Positions 22,779-34,209 of a stretch of DNA of 64,000 bases are shown piece after piece. The DNA is from Calendula officinalis (lineage: Eukaryota > Streptophyta > Magnoliopsida > Asterales > Asteraceae), in assembly GCA_963853835.1 (NCBI GenBank), contig OY970825.1, positions 46,410,908 to 46,474,907 on the forward strand. Reading direction: 5' to 3'. A model generated the notes under the pieces. The model saw only the letters and a program-made list of their open reading frames with translations. It had not been told where the DNA came from and searched no databases. How positions within the stretch are numbered: the first letter of the stretch is position 1; each line of letters starts with the position of its first letter. The position numbers were made by a program, and so were the translations under genes.

Positions 22779-23013
22779 GGCTGCTAATTCTAGGGGACAG
22801 TTTCATGAGTAGCTACCACATGATCTTGTCGTAATTAGTTTTCCGATTGGATTTGGGAATTCGCTTTGTTTTCTCTCGTGGAGTCTGCTTGTTCTAAAAC
22901 CTCACCGGCCGCTTCTGTAAAACCCTTCGGTGTCGGTGTTCAGTATTGAGCATCTTCAATTATACTCCATCAAACACCTTCAATTCCTGTCAAATTAATT
23001 TCTATCACTAACT

Positions 23014-23343
23014 TCAAAATAACTCTATATTCATTGGAAGTGAGAATCAATAGGATGTGAATTGTATTAGGTTTTAAAAAGTTTTGAAGAGAAGAGTAAA
23101 CCAAAACAAACACTTTTTATGAGTTTATGAAAATCTATAAGGCATAAGCGTAAGCGGCTAAGAGCATCTTTAATCATATTCTCTATAAATTAATTTCTAT
23201 ATTTATAAACTGTGGGATCATTACTTGTAAACAATATTACAACTTCAACAATATACTTTACTCTTCTCTTCAAAACTTTTTAAAACCTAATACAATTCAC
23301 ATCCTATTGATTCTCACTTCCAATGAATATAGAGTTATTTTGA
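23014..23343. repeat. Fold-back: 87-bp inverted arms, 156-bp spacer
   Basis: 23014-23100 and 23257-23343 are reverse complements along 87 bases (left arm begins TCAAAATAACTCTATATTCA). The spacer contains AGAGCATCTTTAAT, and GAGCATCTTCAATT lies just left of the element (about 22950), a word common at the ends of plant MITEs. It lies upstream of the MEE22-like gene start and could be a fold-back MITE. Target duplication is not clear. Confidence 0.75.
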
Positions 23344-23954
23344 GTTATTTTAGAGTTACTAGAAGGGTACCCGCGCAATGCGGCGGCGGGTACCATATGA
23401 CTATATTTTACGGCAAATAAATGTTGTTCGATTATACGTTTTTCCTAACATGTATTTTACAATAACAATAATTGTAATGAAAATTGGCTCCATTGAGTAA
23501 TATGTCATCTTCGATACTATAATTAAAAGACAGAAATATTTCAACAGTTAAAATATGTGTTCCGACTAAGCAAAATCAATACATCCACCACAAATTCAAT
23601 CATTACAACAAATAAACCAGGTGAAACAAAGGCCATGATCGCCATACACATATTGAATGATTATTAAGCTCTAAACAATTACATGTTCCCCTCGAATCGT
23701 CTATCAGACATATGCTTTCAATGAATCTTCAATGTTATTTATAAATTTCTAGAAAAAAGAACTTGATAGACACATATCTTAAAACAAATGTAGAAAATTT
23801 ACTAAATTATACTTTTATAAAATTAACTAAATTCAACCCAAGTAAATCAAACTCTTAATGCACACCACTATGTACATGAAGTTTGCAGAGCCTACTGTGA
23901 ACGTAACTACAAGTCTAATATCCATATTCCAAAAGTCAAAAACTACTTCACATA

Positions 23955-24130
23955 TTAAAAATCTTGGAAACCATTATGTACAAGAAACTTAGTTACAAGT
24001 CTAATATCCATATTACATATGCAATAAACTGCCAACACAACTTGTCCTGCCCTGGCTTGCGCAGCCTTACAAATCCGTTTGGTCAAATCAAAAGGCAAGT
24101 TTTGAGCAGCAACTTCTTCAACAAGAATTC
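23955..24130 (-). pseudogene. Possible captured exon inside the Helitron
   Basis: After an acceptor-like TTTGTAG, the minus strand is open for about 57 codons including ILVEEVAAQNLPFDLTKRIC and KAAQARAGQVVLAVY. This looks like real protein rather than chance, and Helitrons commonly capture exons, but I do not recognise the donor gene. Frame ends at 23955. Confidence 0.25.
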
Positions 24131-25012
24131 CTACAAACACAATACAAAGGAGGATGAAAAAGAATTAAAGAAATTAATATAATATGGAAGAAATATGAGA
24201 AAAAAGAAAATATATTAATTTATCAATTTATTATGGAAGAAGATGTAAGCTTACCATGTTAGGATGTGACTGCATAGTGTGCAAAATGGGTAAATATGCA
24301 TACATAAATCAACTTATTATTCATCCTTGTAACATATGCATACATAAACAAATCAGTAAAAATAAAGTTGTTGAAACTCAAAATCCATATGATTGATATT
24401 CTTATGAATAGCATGTAGCCTGCACCAAAAATAATAAAAACCTGCTCCATTACTTACGGGTAACCCCGAAGGCCGAAAATGTGCAAAATCGAGAATCAGA
24501 CCGAATTACCGTTCTGTACATATTTTATACATATAAGAAATTTTACACTTTTCAGCAAGCATGACATTCTATATCTGTTCATCGTTTTCGTTACAAAAAA
24601 AACGAATTTCGTGTAAATAATTTAAACAAAACGGGAATGGCAAACCTGTTCAATACGATTTTGATTACGCTTACGTAAAACTGGAATGAAATCTGGAATC
24701 AAAACTTGTATTTTGCGTGTAAGGAACCTTTTGTATTTATAGGGTTTAGAAACCCGTAAGTTGAAGATGTAGATTTCTTGAATCGAGGTGGGCATTTGAA
24801 AGGGGTAATTACAGAATCGAGATGGTAGAGAAATCGAGGTAAATGGCGTACGTATCTGTAAACGTGATTGCAGTTTTCGAGGTTGGGAGATCGAGGGAGG
24901 CGATGTGTGTAATAGGGGTATCTGAAAGGGCGTGTATGTGTTAATGCAGCAAGCCGAAGTCGGCAGTAATTTAATTGTGCATGTTTTGAATTAAAAACTA
25001 AAGCAGAAGCTA

Positions 25013-25083
25013 TAGCATGTGGTTAAGTGCATGACAAATGAGGGGGAGGTCATGGGTTCGAGTCCTTACTTAACCTTTTTTTT
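25013..25083 (+). ncRNA. tRNA-like Pol III cassette inside the Helitron
   Basis: TAGCATGTGG (25013-25022, A-box-like) and GGTTCGAGTCC (25055-25065, good B box) are spaced as in a tRNA gene, and a run of eight T (25076-25083) follows, a Pol III terminator. No complete cloverleaf with a proper acceptor stem is apparent, so this is a tRNA-derived relic or SINE head, possibly transcribed. Opposite in strand to the Helitron. Confidence 0.45.
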
Positions 25084-25178
25084 CCTTATTTTATTAAAAT
25101 CTTAAAATAGAAAGAAAGTGGCTGAATTTTCAAAAAGGTATTTAAGGAAAGGTCTAAATACTTTATAAGTAGTAGAGA

Positions 25179-26004
25179 TGTAACTGTCTTGCAGTCTGTA
25201 ATGTAGGTAAATCTTGCATCAAAAAGGTCCGTTTTGAATCTTTTTCACGTTTCATAATTCATATATACAATTTTGCATTTTTTTTTTTTTCATTGATGCA
25301 ATTTGTTTATTTCCATAATAAACTTACGAATGAACAAAACAAAATCTTATTAAGAATTAAGAAAGCAGAAAGTTACGAATGAGCAAAACGGTGAATAAGG
25401 AATTGTGATTTGTGAAGATAAAACAAGTTTTTTATTTATAGACGGAAAAAAGTGGTTTTAGAGTTCTAATCCAACTCTAAATGTATCTGTATTAGATCAA
25501 GTCAGTATATTTTTTCGGAAGCTTATCTTAATTAGTTGTATTATATGTAAAATATAATATCTTAATTAGTTGTGATATAAATCTATATTGCATAATTATG
25601 AGATAATCATAAGGCCAAAAACGATATCATGCAATATAGATATGGAGGTAAATTTTTATGATAGTCTTTAATTTTTGTGTAGTTTAATTGACAAATTTTA
25701 ACCATTGATCAATAAAATCTAATAATTAAAATTAATCACATATTTTACACATGAATGGTTATTTTTGGTCATTTGGAATTTATAAAAAAATTGTCATTTA
25801 TAAAATCTAATAGTCAAAATTAATCACATATTTTATACTGAATCGAAACCGAAAATATGTAATCGGTTTCGGTTTTGAAAATTCATCATTTTTTGTTTCG
25901 ATTCTATCAGTGTCGGTTTGGTTCGGTTCAATTTTTGGATCATGATCCCCCCCCCCCCCCTACCAGGCATACTAATGTGTTTTTTATTAGCATGAAAATG
26001 ATTA
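25179..26004. other. Intergenic AT-rich DNA
   Basis: A T-run near 25276, a run of about 11-12 C near 25950, and GGTTTCGGTTTTG-type words near 25865. No gene supported. Confidence 0.4.
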
Positions 26005-27058
26005 GGGTAAATATCATAAATTGTCCCTGTGATCTTGGGTTTTCTGGCTTTTTGTCCCTAAACTTTTTTTTTCAAATTTTTTATCCCTGTACTCTTTAAA
26101 ATTCTGGTTTATCGTCCTTCCGTCCAAAATCATCCGTTAACTAACGGAATATGCCAAACATGTGAGGGTATTTTCGTCCTTCACCATTTTCTTTTTTATT
26201 TTCATTTTTTTCCTATCTACGTCCTTCATCTTCTTCAATCTTCAAACCCACCTTCAAGGAAATCAGATCTTCATCTCCTTTATGCAATTTCTAATTCATA
26301 GAAACCCAAACCCAAATCAAACCATATCTTCATCTATTTGGCCAGATTCAGATCTGGTTTTTTTGTTTCAGAAGCTCTTCTTCGTGTGTTCTTCATCTCA
26401 GATACAAGTCGGAACTTATGCACTGAATCTGGCCATCTTCATGGTAAAATCGTGAACATGAGCAGAGAAAGGAGTAGCACATAAAATCGTGAACATGAGC
26501 AGATAAAAATCAGAACTTATGCACTGAAGCTCTTCGAATTCTGCTTCGGTTGATGCTCAGATCTATAAACCCAGATCTATAATCGAAAAAGAAATCGAAA
26601 AAGGAGTAGCAGATACGATGCTCAGATCTATGAAGACGGACGGTGGTGGTGGTGGTTTATATTGTGGCGGTGTTGGAAAGAAAAAAGAAAAAAGGGTTTG
26701 ATTTTAATGGTTTGAGTTAAGAGTTTAGATCCGCGATTTTCAGATCTGTGGTGTTGCACGCCACCACCGACCGATCTGTGGTGTTGCACGCCACCACCGG
26801 CGGTTCAGATCCGGCGATTTTCAGATCGAAGGTGCGATTTTACAGTTTGTTCATGGTGATTTGCAAGGAAGAAGAAGTTAGAATTAGGGGTAATTTGGTA
26901 AAAAGGACAAAATTTTCGTTAGTTAACGGATGATTTTGGACGGAAGGACGATAAACCAGAATTTTAAAGAGTACAGGGACAAAAAATTTGAAAAAAAAAG
27001 TTTAGGGACAAAAAGCCAGAAAACCCAAGACCACATGGACAATTTATGATATTTACCC
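26005..27058. mobile_element. Mutator-like element with 142-bp TIRs (1054 bp)
   Basis: Left end 26005-26146 (GGGTAAATATCATAAATTGT...) and right end 26917-27058 are inverted copies over about 142 bp with few mismatches. They are flanked by the exact 9-bp duplication AAATGATTA (25996-26004, 27059-27067), the hallmark of MULEs. The interior has no transposase. It contains genic-looking stretches (CTTCTTCATCTC, GGTGGTGGTGG, a repeated GTGGTGTTGCACGCCACCAC at about 26740-26800), so it may be a Pack-MULE, but no donor gene is identified. Confidence 0.88.
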
Positions 27059-27277
27059 AAATGATTAATATCTAAATGATTCAGATTTTCCCTCATATCT
27101 ATCTAATTAAGATATATAACATGTTTAATTTTTTTTATTTAGAGTTTTATCTAATGCTATTAATCTACCCGATTAAGATATTGCTCTCTTTATGAAATCA
27201 TTAAACGGGCTTACCAAAGTTGGTGTACCATCTACTTAAACTACAAAAGTTCTACAATTTATTAATCACAAACCTTA

Positions 27278-27528
27278 AAGCATCCACAATGGTGAATGGC
27301 TTATTAAAAATGACACCTAGACTTTCCACTTAATATTTATGAATAAGATTTCAAAAAAGTTTTTGCTCCAATGCAAATAGATGTAGATAAAACTTATTTT
27401 GTGTCTTAAAAAAGACTTATAGAAGAATAAACTTTTGAAGTAAAAACTTTTTCCTAGAAGCCATAAATCTTCAATTGACCTACTCAAGAAGTAAAAAGCT
27501 TTAGAAAAAGCTTGCAATCGAAATGCTC
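27278..27528. mobile_element. Probable PIF/Harbinger-type MITE (251 bp)
   Basis: Flanked by TTA (27275-27277, 27529-27531). Ends AAGCATCCACAATGG and, reading inward from the right, GAGCATTTCGATTGC are similar. It lies about 260 bp upstream of the DUF4378-type gene start. The TIRs are imperfect, so moderate confidence. Confidence 0.5.
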
Positions 27529-27745
27529 TTATAATAGTATTAATTTAAGATTCAAATAAGAACCATTCCCAACCCCTCCCCCCATTTTCTACCAATCTTC
27601 ATTCATCTTTCTTCGTAATATGCTTCCTCCATTGCCATTACTTCTGCTACTTAAATTCAGATTTCCTGTCTCCCCTTAAGATCTTCAACAATTACAACCT
27701 CTCTCTCACTACCCCCAATTTGATTCTATATCTTTCTTCAATCTG

Positions 27746-27754
27746 AAACCCTAA
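27746..27754 (+). promoter_or_regulatory. Telo-box (AAACCCTAA) in the leader of the DUF4378-type gene
   Basis: AAACCCTAA, 34 bases upstream of the ATG at 27788, in a CT-rich leader typical of plant mRNAs. Confidence 0.35.
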
Positions 27755-27787
27755 CTGAAATTAGCATCAATTGAATTATAATTCATC

Positions 27788-28561
27788 ATGTCAATAGTTC
27801 CTAGAGCTTCATATTCTGATGATTCAAGAATGACCAAGAAGCAATTGCCGAAAGCTCTATTGCTCAGGGATTATCTACTCGATGATATGAGCTCGTGTTC
27901 TTCAAACGGCTTCCGGTCATATCCTCGCCGTCAATGTTGTACCACCGTCCGATTCCTCATGGACGTAGATCTTAACAGAAACTATAAACCGTCTCCAAAT
28001 CAACCCCGACGGTTAATTGTGGAAAGCAAATCTAAATGGAAACTGAACTTAAAATCTAGACAATCATCGATGCTTCAACGAGCTTCTACTGTGATGATTA
28101 ATGCATTTAAGCATTTTCCGTTCGCCGGCACCGGAAGTTTATCTCGGAAACTATTGAAACATGGCTTCTGGAAGAAAAGTGTTCATCATAACACAGAGGT
28201 CAAAAGGTTGATATCATTGGAGGATTTAATTAAAGAGTCAGAAATTAGTCGTCCTTCATCACCGCCACGATTCTCCACAGCCGTTACCACCAGCACCACG
28301 CCGGAGCTGAACAGATTAGCGAGTAACAGCGACGGTAACAGTAACAATAACAGCTGGTCCGGCAACGATTCGACTGTAACAACTGACAGTTTCACCGCCA
28401 GTAATTCTTCAGAGATTAATTTAGCTCAAAACGACGTAGTAAATGATTTACCGGAGAATAAGAAGACGACAAACGGAAACAGAGTTGGCGCAACCACCGT
28501 AACCGCCACCGCCACCGCCACCGCCACCAACTATTGTGATAATTCTACCGAAAATGCAAAG
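27788..28561 (+). CDS. DUF4378-type protein, exon 1 of 3
   Basis: 258 codons, phase 0, ending at donor AAAG|GTGAGT. With exon 2 (45398-45530) and exon 3 (45611-46119) the frame is open for 471 residues. N-terminal region: MTKKQLPKALLLRDYLLDDM, then CSSNGFRSYPRRQCCTTVRF (about residues 37-57), a motif typical of a plant-specific family ending in a DUF4378 domain. Then MLQRASTVMINAFKHFPF and LSRKLLKHGFWKK. Residues about 155-255 are low complexity (Ser/Asn/Thr-rich, with TATATATAT from an ACCGCC microsatellite at about 28500-28528). Function of the family is not established here. Intron 1 is 16.8 kb and holds two nested LTR retrotransposons on the opposite strand. Confidence 0.82.
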
Positions 28562-29132
28562 GTGAGTTATAATTCAATGCCTCGCACCCACAATAACACC
28601 AATTTGATTCTCTCTTCCACCGTTGATTATTCCTACTTTAGTCAATTTCTTATAAATTCCCACCTAAATTTGAACAACAAATATTATTTTAGTTAATTGT
28701 AATTAAAGTAGGAGACATTTGAATACTGTTCATACTCTTCAAAAATCCAAACTCACGTTATTAATAAAAATTTGAAAACCGAAACATGAACATGAAAGAT
28801 TTCAAATTTGAAATATTATTAAAAATTAAATTACGCATTAAATTTTCACAGCGAAGAAGAAGGAGGAAATACAGCTGCGGGGACCGGGGAGGGGGTTAAT
28901 AACTTTTATTTATGAACTCACGTGCGTAGTACGTGATTTTCAAGTATTGACTTAGGGTTAATCTGGACCGTGAATTTAGCTTACTTGTAAGTTATTGATG
29001 GAATCTAGCCCGTTGAAAATTGACGAAATAGTGTAAGCTCGAGGAACATGCAGTAGAGGATTGGGTAATAAATATTTATTTAATTACCACAAGACGTCGT
29101 CCTTTTTGGACCCCTCCACGAAGTATCAATTA
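28562..29132 (+). other. Start of intron 1 of the DUF4378-type gene
   Basis: The reading frame remains open by chance to 28696 (44 extra codons). An unspliced message would therefore give a 302-residue protein lacking the C-terminal domain. No exon-like signal here except a weak TTTTCACAG near 28850, which would lead to a quick stop. Confidence 0.5.
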
Positions 29133-29446
29133 GGCATATCCCAACCGTGACGCATCACTAAACCCATCACTAAACCCATCCATACTGACGGGTTACTGAC
29201 GAGGTCGTGCCAACAGCAACACATCACTAACCCATCACTAACTCATCCCCACCTAAAAAGAATATTAAAATATTAAATAAAAACCCTTCCCCCCTCACAT
29301 GCTCCCTCGACGTAACCCTTCCCCCGTCGTCACAAGGACGCAGCCCAAACGACGCATGCCGGAGACGTATTGGTGCCAACATTGACGTGCCTCGACGGCG
29401 TCTTTCCCCCCTCGACGTGCCCCCTGACGCAGGGTTGGCACAGGTC
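29133..29446. mobile_element. Tourist-like (PIF/Harbinger) MITE in intron 1
   Basis: TTA on both sides (29130-29132, 29447-29449) with imperfect inverted ends GGCATATCCCAACCGTGACG and, from the right, GACCTGTGCCAACCCTGCGT. The 314-bp interior is rich in CGACG words and in ATCACTAACCC repeats. It is much GC-richer than the surrounding intron. Confidence 0.6.
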
Positions 29447-29980
29447 TTATGAGTTTGGTATGCTCATTGAATAAGATTGAGGGTACTTTCGGAAATAGAA
29501 GTACGTTTTAACGTCCTATGTCGGCCACGATGCGTTGACATGGTTTCTATGTAATAGGAAATATCGAATTTGGTAAGGAAATGGATATTGTTCACCGTTC
29601 ATGTCGCATATTAGTGTATGTTAAGTATTTAGTTATTAATTAATAGTTTTATATATATCAAATCACATACAGTATTAGATAATGTATTCAATATTCGTTA
29701 GCAATGATAGGTTGAGTTAACACAGAGGCAGGTTTGCCATAATTTAACTAGAAGTTTGAAGCTCGAAACTAGACTTCAAGCATTTGTTTTCAAGTTCTAG
29801 TTCAAGTTTGATTAAATAGTGGATAATTCTGAAGTTAGTTCAACTCGATTATTAGTATCTACTTTTGAGTCCAATTTCGCGTATTTATCTCGATAAGAAT
29901 ATATAATACTCTAATTGATTATGTATATCTATACATATACATAAAGGATAAAGGTATAAAATAGAACAATCATGGCAACG
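29447..29980. other. Intron 1 sequence between the MITE and element A
   Basis: AT-rich; no ORF, terminal repeat or RNA signature recognised. Ends at the target duplication GTAAC (29981-29985). Confidence 0.4.
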
Positions 29981-29985
29981 GTAAC

Positions 29986-30755
29986 TGTTGGGTTTCGTAC
30001 ACATTTACCGTCACTATGTTCGTCGCGGAATTACGAACAATTAATACAATAAACTACGAAGCTTAAGGATCGTTTAGATCTACGAGTCTAAGGCAACTAG
30101 TAATAAATAAATACTTACATTAGCGGTGCTCGGTGATTCGATTCCTTGAGAACGAGTACGCGCCAGAACTTGCCAACGAACTTAGGATTCAAGAAAGAAC
30201 CCCTCTACTTGATCACACTCGAAGTTGACAACGAACGAGACAATACACCACAACGTAGTGCAAAGTACCCTTGAGAAAACCCAAACGAAACCCTAACCGA
30301 AAAACTCTTTCGGTCGACGCCGGCTTACGGCGGCACCACGGCGGCGGCGGCGGTGGCTCACGGCGGTGGTGGCGGACGGACAAGGGGAGGGACCGAAACT
30401 TGGGTGCAAGCCTAAAGCCAAAGAATGTGTGTTGAGATTAACACCCCAAGGTCCCTTTATATAGGTTTAGGAAAACCTATGTTTCCTTATTTGAGTTGGA
30501 CTCAAATTAACCCAGAGCCCGTTTCATTTAATTAAACCATTAATTAAACTAAGCCCGTTATGGAATAACTAGTTAATTACCCATTAACTTATTCCGGTCC
30601 ACCAAGCCCGATACGCATTAATTATACAATTAATTAATGCCCGGTTCGTTTATTCTCGTGTTCGGTTGTGCCCCGTGAGCAACCCCAGTAGGACTTTAAT
30701 TTACGTTGACCAAGTCAAACCGTTTATTTGATGACGTTGGACACCATTTCCAACA
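29986..30755 (-). repeat. 3' LTR of element A
   Basis: Same length (770 bp) as the other LTR, bounded by TG...CA. GC-rich GGCGGCGG run near 30340-30375. TATATAAA on the minus strand at 30463-30456. Confidence 0.93.
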
Positions 30756-31639
30756 GTCTCCCATTTGGACATCTCATCAACTATAAACGTCTGTCAAGCA
30801 TACTTTTAAAGTGTGCAAACAAATGCAGCTGCTGAACTCTGAACTTGATCAGAATACAGTTCCTAAGATAAGTGATCATATGTCCTTCACTTCGCGATAT
30901 CTCGTTAACTAGAGACACGGACAAACGTCAATCTCTAGTCACGACTATGTTTCCTGATCAAGATTTATGATGACTGATTAGACCATTAATTGAACTTTCA
31001 ATTTGGCCATGACCTGCGCAGGTACTTTTAATCGTCACATCAAATCAACAGGGGGCCCCACAGATATCTCTTCTTTTCATACTATTGAAAGAAGGAGCGA
31101 ATAAACTTCGACTTACATTGTCTCTGCCATAATCGTTACATGACACATGGAAGTACTCTGTATAGCTACCAATTACGAATAGCGTTGGAGCAAACCAATG
31201 CATCACGAACTCTCACTAGGAGACTAATGTATCTAGGTTTTAAGACCTATATGATATTACCGTCTCACCATTACCTTTGAATTGTCCATGAGGTAATACT
31301 CTGAGCATGGGTTGGTCCAACATTTAAAATCTCCATTTAAATGCTCATGAGGGTAGCAGCAATCTCTATGCTATGTTCAATCTTATGAACAGTCTACATA
31401 CTCTCCATGACATCTTAATTCATTTCTCATTCCCATGAGAATGATCGACTGTGGACGTTTAAATGATCCATTGGATCACTTTGGAATTTGTTCTAAACAT
31501 GCAAAAATGAAACACAAATTTAAATACTATATGAATGATAGAACACTTGCATATTATTTAATCACCATAAATAATTCATCCATTCATACAATTTAATATT
31601 TGATATATATATAGTTTCAATAAATAAACTAATACAAGT
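30756..31639 (-). other. 3' untranslated interior of element A
   Basis: Between the end of pol and the 3' LTR. Next to the LTR the minus strand reads AAATGGGAGAC, the polypurine tract used to prime plus-strand DNA synthesis. No ORF. Confidence 0.6.
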
Positions 31640-31948
31640 CACTTGGAAATCTAATCCCTGTCGTCCTAGCGTGAGCATCATGCTTGGATCGACTTAGTGG
31701 TTTTGTGAATGGATCAGCCGGATTTTCCTCCGATGATACCCTCGTCACAATGACGTCACCTTCCTCAACACGTTTCACACATAGTGATACTTTCTGAGTA
31801 TATGCCTGGTTTTACTGTGATCTTTGGATTCTTTAGTCAATGAGACTGCACCTTCATTATCACAGTAGATTTTCAATGGGTCCTTGATGCTAGTTACGAC
31901 ACCAAGGTCACCGATGAAATTCTTTAACCATGTGGCCTCTTTTGCTGC
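31640..31948 (-). pseudogene. Element A: end of RNase H domain, split from pol by element B
   Basis: Minus strand encodes the tail of Copia RNase H, with KIYCDNEGAVSL, KTRHI, then after a frame change RVEEGDVIVTRV and ADPFTKPL. It is the continuation of the reading frame that ends at 39332, displaced by 7.4 kb. One frameshift lies near the KYHY segment. Confidence 0.85.
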
Positions 31949-31953
31949 CTCAC

Positions 31954-32606
31954 TAATGGTGATTTTCGGTTAAAACAAGAACCAAAACGCAGCGGAAAGA
32001 TTTAATCACCATGAACGGATCTTGATATCAATCATACAATTAAACTAAAAGAAAATCAAAGAGAATGGTATAAGAATTCATACCCTAGTTGCCTTTGATT
32101 ATTATGAAATCGGATGGAGTTGGTGATGGATTGAAACCAAGTATTCAACAAGAATACCTCTAAAAGAAATCCACACAACACTTGCAAGAACACCAAATAA
32201 TGGATGCTAGTCCTTGAGCCTTGAGAGCAAAAAAGAAAACAAAACTCCTACAAAAAGTGAGAGAGAGGGACGGCCAAGTGTGTGGTCAAGAGGGAGTTTA
32301 TGGACCATTATATCTCTTAATGGTGCCATTACAATCCTTTAATGATTTCCATAAATCATTAGTCTTATTTGCCCACAAGTCCCTATCTTTTGTTTCTTCT
32401 AGTTTGCCCACAAGAAAGTTTCAATATTAACTTTTAATATTAAACTTATTATACACAAGCTTATAGCTTATATATTAATAATTAATGTAATTACACTAAT
32501 TACACTAATTATATAATGGTGTTTAGTGTTTAAGTGTGTGACCCTTTAGGCTCACAAATAACTAGCCATATAACTATATGTTATACGCGTGAAGCATATT
32601 CCAACA
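31954..32606 (-). repeat. 3' LTR of element B
   Basis: Identical over 653 bp to 38674-39326. Adjacent polypurine tract on the minus strand, AAGTGGGAG (32616-32608). Confidence 0.93.
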
Positions 32607-34209
32607 GCTCCCACTTGCGCACGTGATAACATCAAGTAGTTATACAAGCAAAGGTTAGAGTCTAGCAACCCGCCAATGCCCCTAGGAGTATATGAGGAGT
32701 TTCATAAAATCTTTGTTCAAAGTTTTTCAAGCAGTTATCTTTTTGTTACTGATACTATGTTGAATTTTAGACAAGGATCAATGTCAATCTAAAACTTCAA
32801 CGATTCTGTTTCTCGATCTATATAATGAAATAGATTACCAAAACCAATCAAGATTCATCTTGATTACCTTTTGGGTGTGGCCACACATACATCTATTCAA
32901 AATCATCGAGGGGCCCAGTAGTATCTAATCCACATACGTGGAGGAACAAATTCTATATTGACTGCACGTGTCTGTCATATGCTTAATGATAAACCCGATA
33001 ATGGTTGTTATAGCAGCCTTATTCAGGTCAGCGTTTAACCACATCAAAGTTTTCCCCTCTACATACACAAACCAACTTGCATCTCAAGTCAGAGGATAAG
33101 TGACAAAGCCTTTGTGAGATTCACTTGTGACATAAATCCAAGAAGTGATTTCTCATAGTTTGGGTCAGTCCAATCGTGCATCGTTATGAGCGACATGTGA
33201 GTTTGATTTCATCATCCTTAGTCATACTAAGATAATGTCATCAATGCCCTCAGATTTGTCTTAATAATATTCCCATATTATCAATATGGCAATGGACAAT
33301 TTAGAATATAAAACACAGTAAATATTCAAGGATATAAACATGCAAATATAGAACACAGTAGATATTCATATAAAAACGATCATATCAAATATATCAATTT
33401 ATTCCAATATAAACTGCTCACAGTTCCATTATCCAAATACTAAAACAGATTTACATGAAACTACTAGCTTGTCGAAGTCCAATGTTCCATTCATATTCAA
33501 GATGTTTGGTACAAGACATTGAGTTCGATAAAGCGTCAGCTAGTTAGTTATCTGTTTGAACTTTAAGTGTACGAATTTCACATATCTCGATAAATAATTC
33601 GAATGTAGTGAACCTTCGTAAATAGGATCTAGCGTCATCACGCCCTATTTCAAAACCAACATAAGTATAGCAAGTATACTTAGTTTCAGTTCAGTATCTC
33701 CACCATGACCAAGAAACATATCTCCAGTACTTTAAAATACTTCAATGTGTTCTTAACAGCAATCCAGTGACCTCTCATGAATTCTGTTGGTATTTTCTAG
33801 TAAGGTCCCCTAAGGACGTTAAATTTGGCCTAGTGCTCCTTACAGCGTACATGATGAATGCAATAGCCGATTCATAGGGGATTACATTCATCCGCTTCAC
33901 CACATCAGGTGTGGAAGGTCCTTGAGTCTCACTCAAGTTTACATTGTGTGGCATACGAGGACTTCCTCGTTTGGGAGTACCACTCTAAACCATTTAGAAT
34001 TTTGTCAATGTAAGCACTTTGACTTAAACCAATTAACCGCTTTGATCTATCATTATAGATCTTTACTTCAAGTATGTATGTCGTGTCCCTACAATCCATC
34101 ATGTCGAAACATTTTCCAAGCCAGGATTTTCATCTTGTAGCATGGTATATTGTTTCACATGAGTGACATGTCATCAACATGTATGACTTGAGAAACGACA
34201 ACGCTCCCA
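32607..34209 (-). other. Element B: 3' non-coding region and eroded RT/RNase H
   Basis: 32607-33470 matches the 3' non-coding interior of element C (48639-49480) closely. 33470-34209 retains scattered traces of the RNase H and RT end (for example minus-strand segments corresponding to 49490-50440 of element C) with large deletions. No usable frame. Confidence 0.6.

Larger units (their letters stand above)
23359..25178 (-). mobile_element. Non-autonomous Helitron (1820 bp)
   Basis: On the minus strand it begins TCTCTACTACTTATAAAG at 25178 after an A. It ends CTAG at 23359 before a T, i.e. insertion between A and T without duplication, as Helitrons do. Just inside the 3' end is a GC-rich hairpin at 23366-23394 with stem GGTACCCGC / GCGGGTACC, followed by CTTCTAG. 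No Rep/helicase is encoded. It carries a tRNA-like cassette near its 5' end and a short exon-like segment. Confidence 0.75.

Noticed and set aside
25013..25083. A genuine tRNA gene
   Set aside because: A and B boxes are present but I cannot fold a proper acceptor stem and anticodon arm; kept only as a tRNA-like relic.
28562..28696. Reading the DUF4378-type protein through to the stop at 28694-28696 as the full gene
   Set aside because: GTGAGT at 28562 is a strong donor, the read-through residues are low complexity, and exons 2 and 3 fit in phase after the retrotransposons.
32221..32430. 69-codon plus-strand ORF, repeated at 38941-39150
   Set aside because: Lies in the element B LTRs, which are identical; antisense to the element and not conserved in element C.
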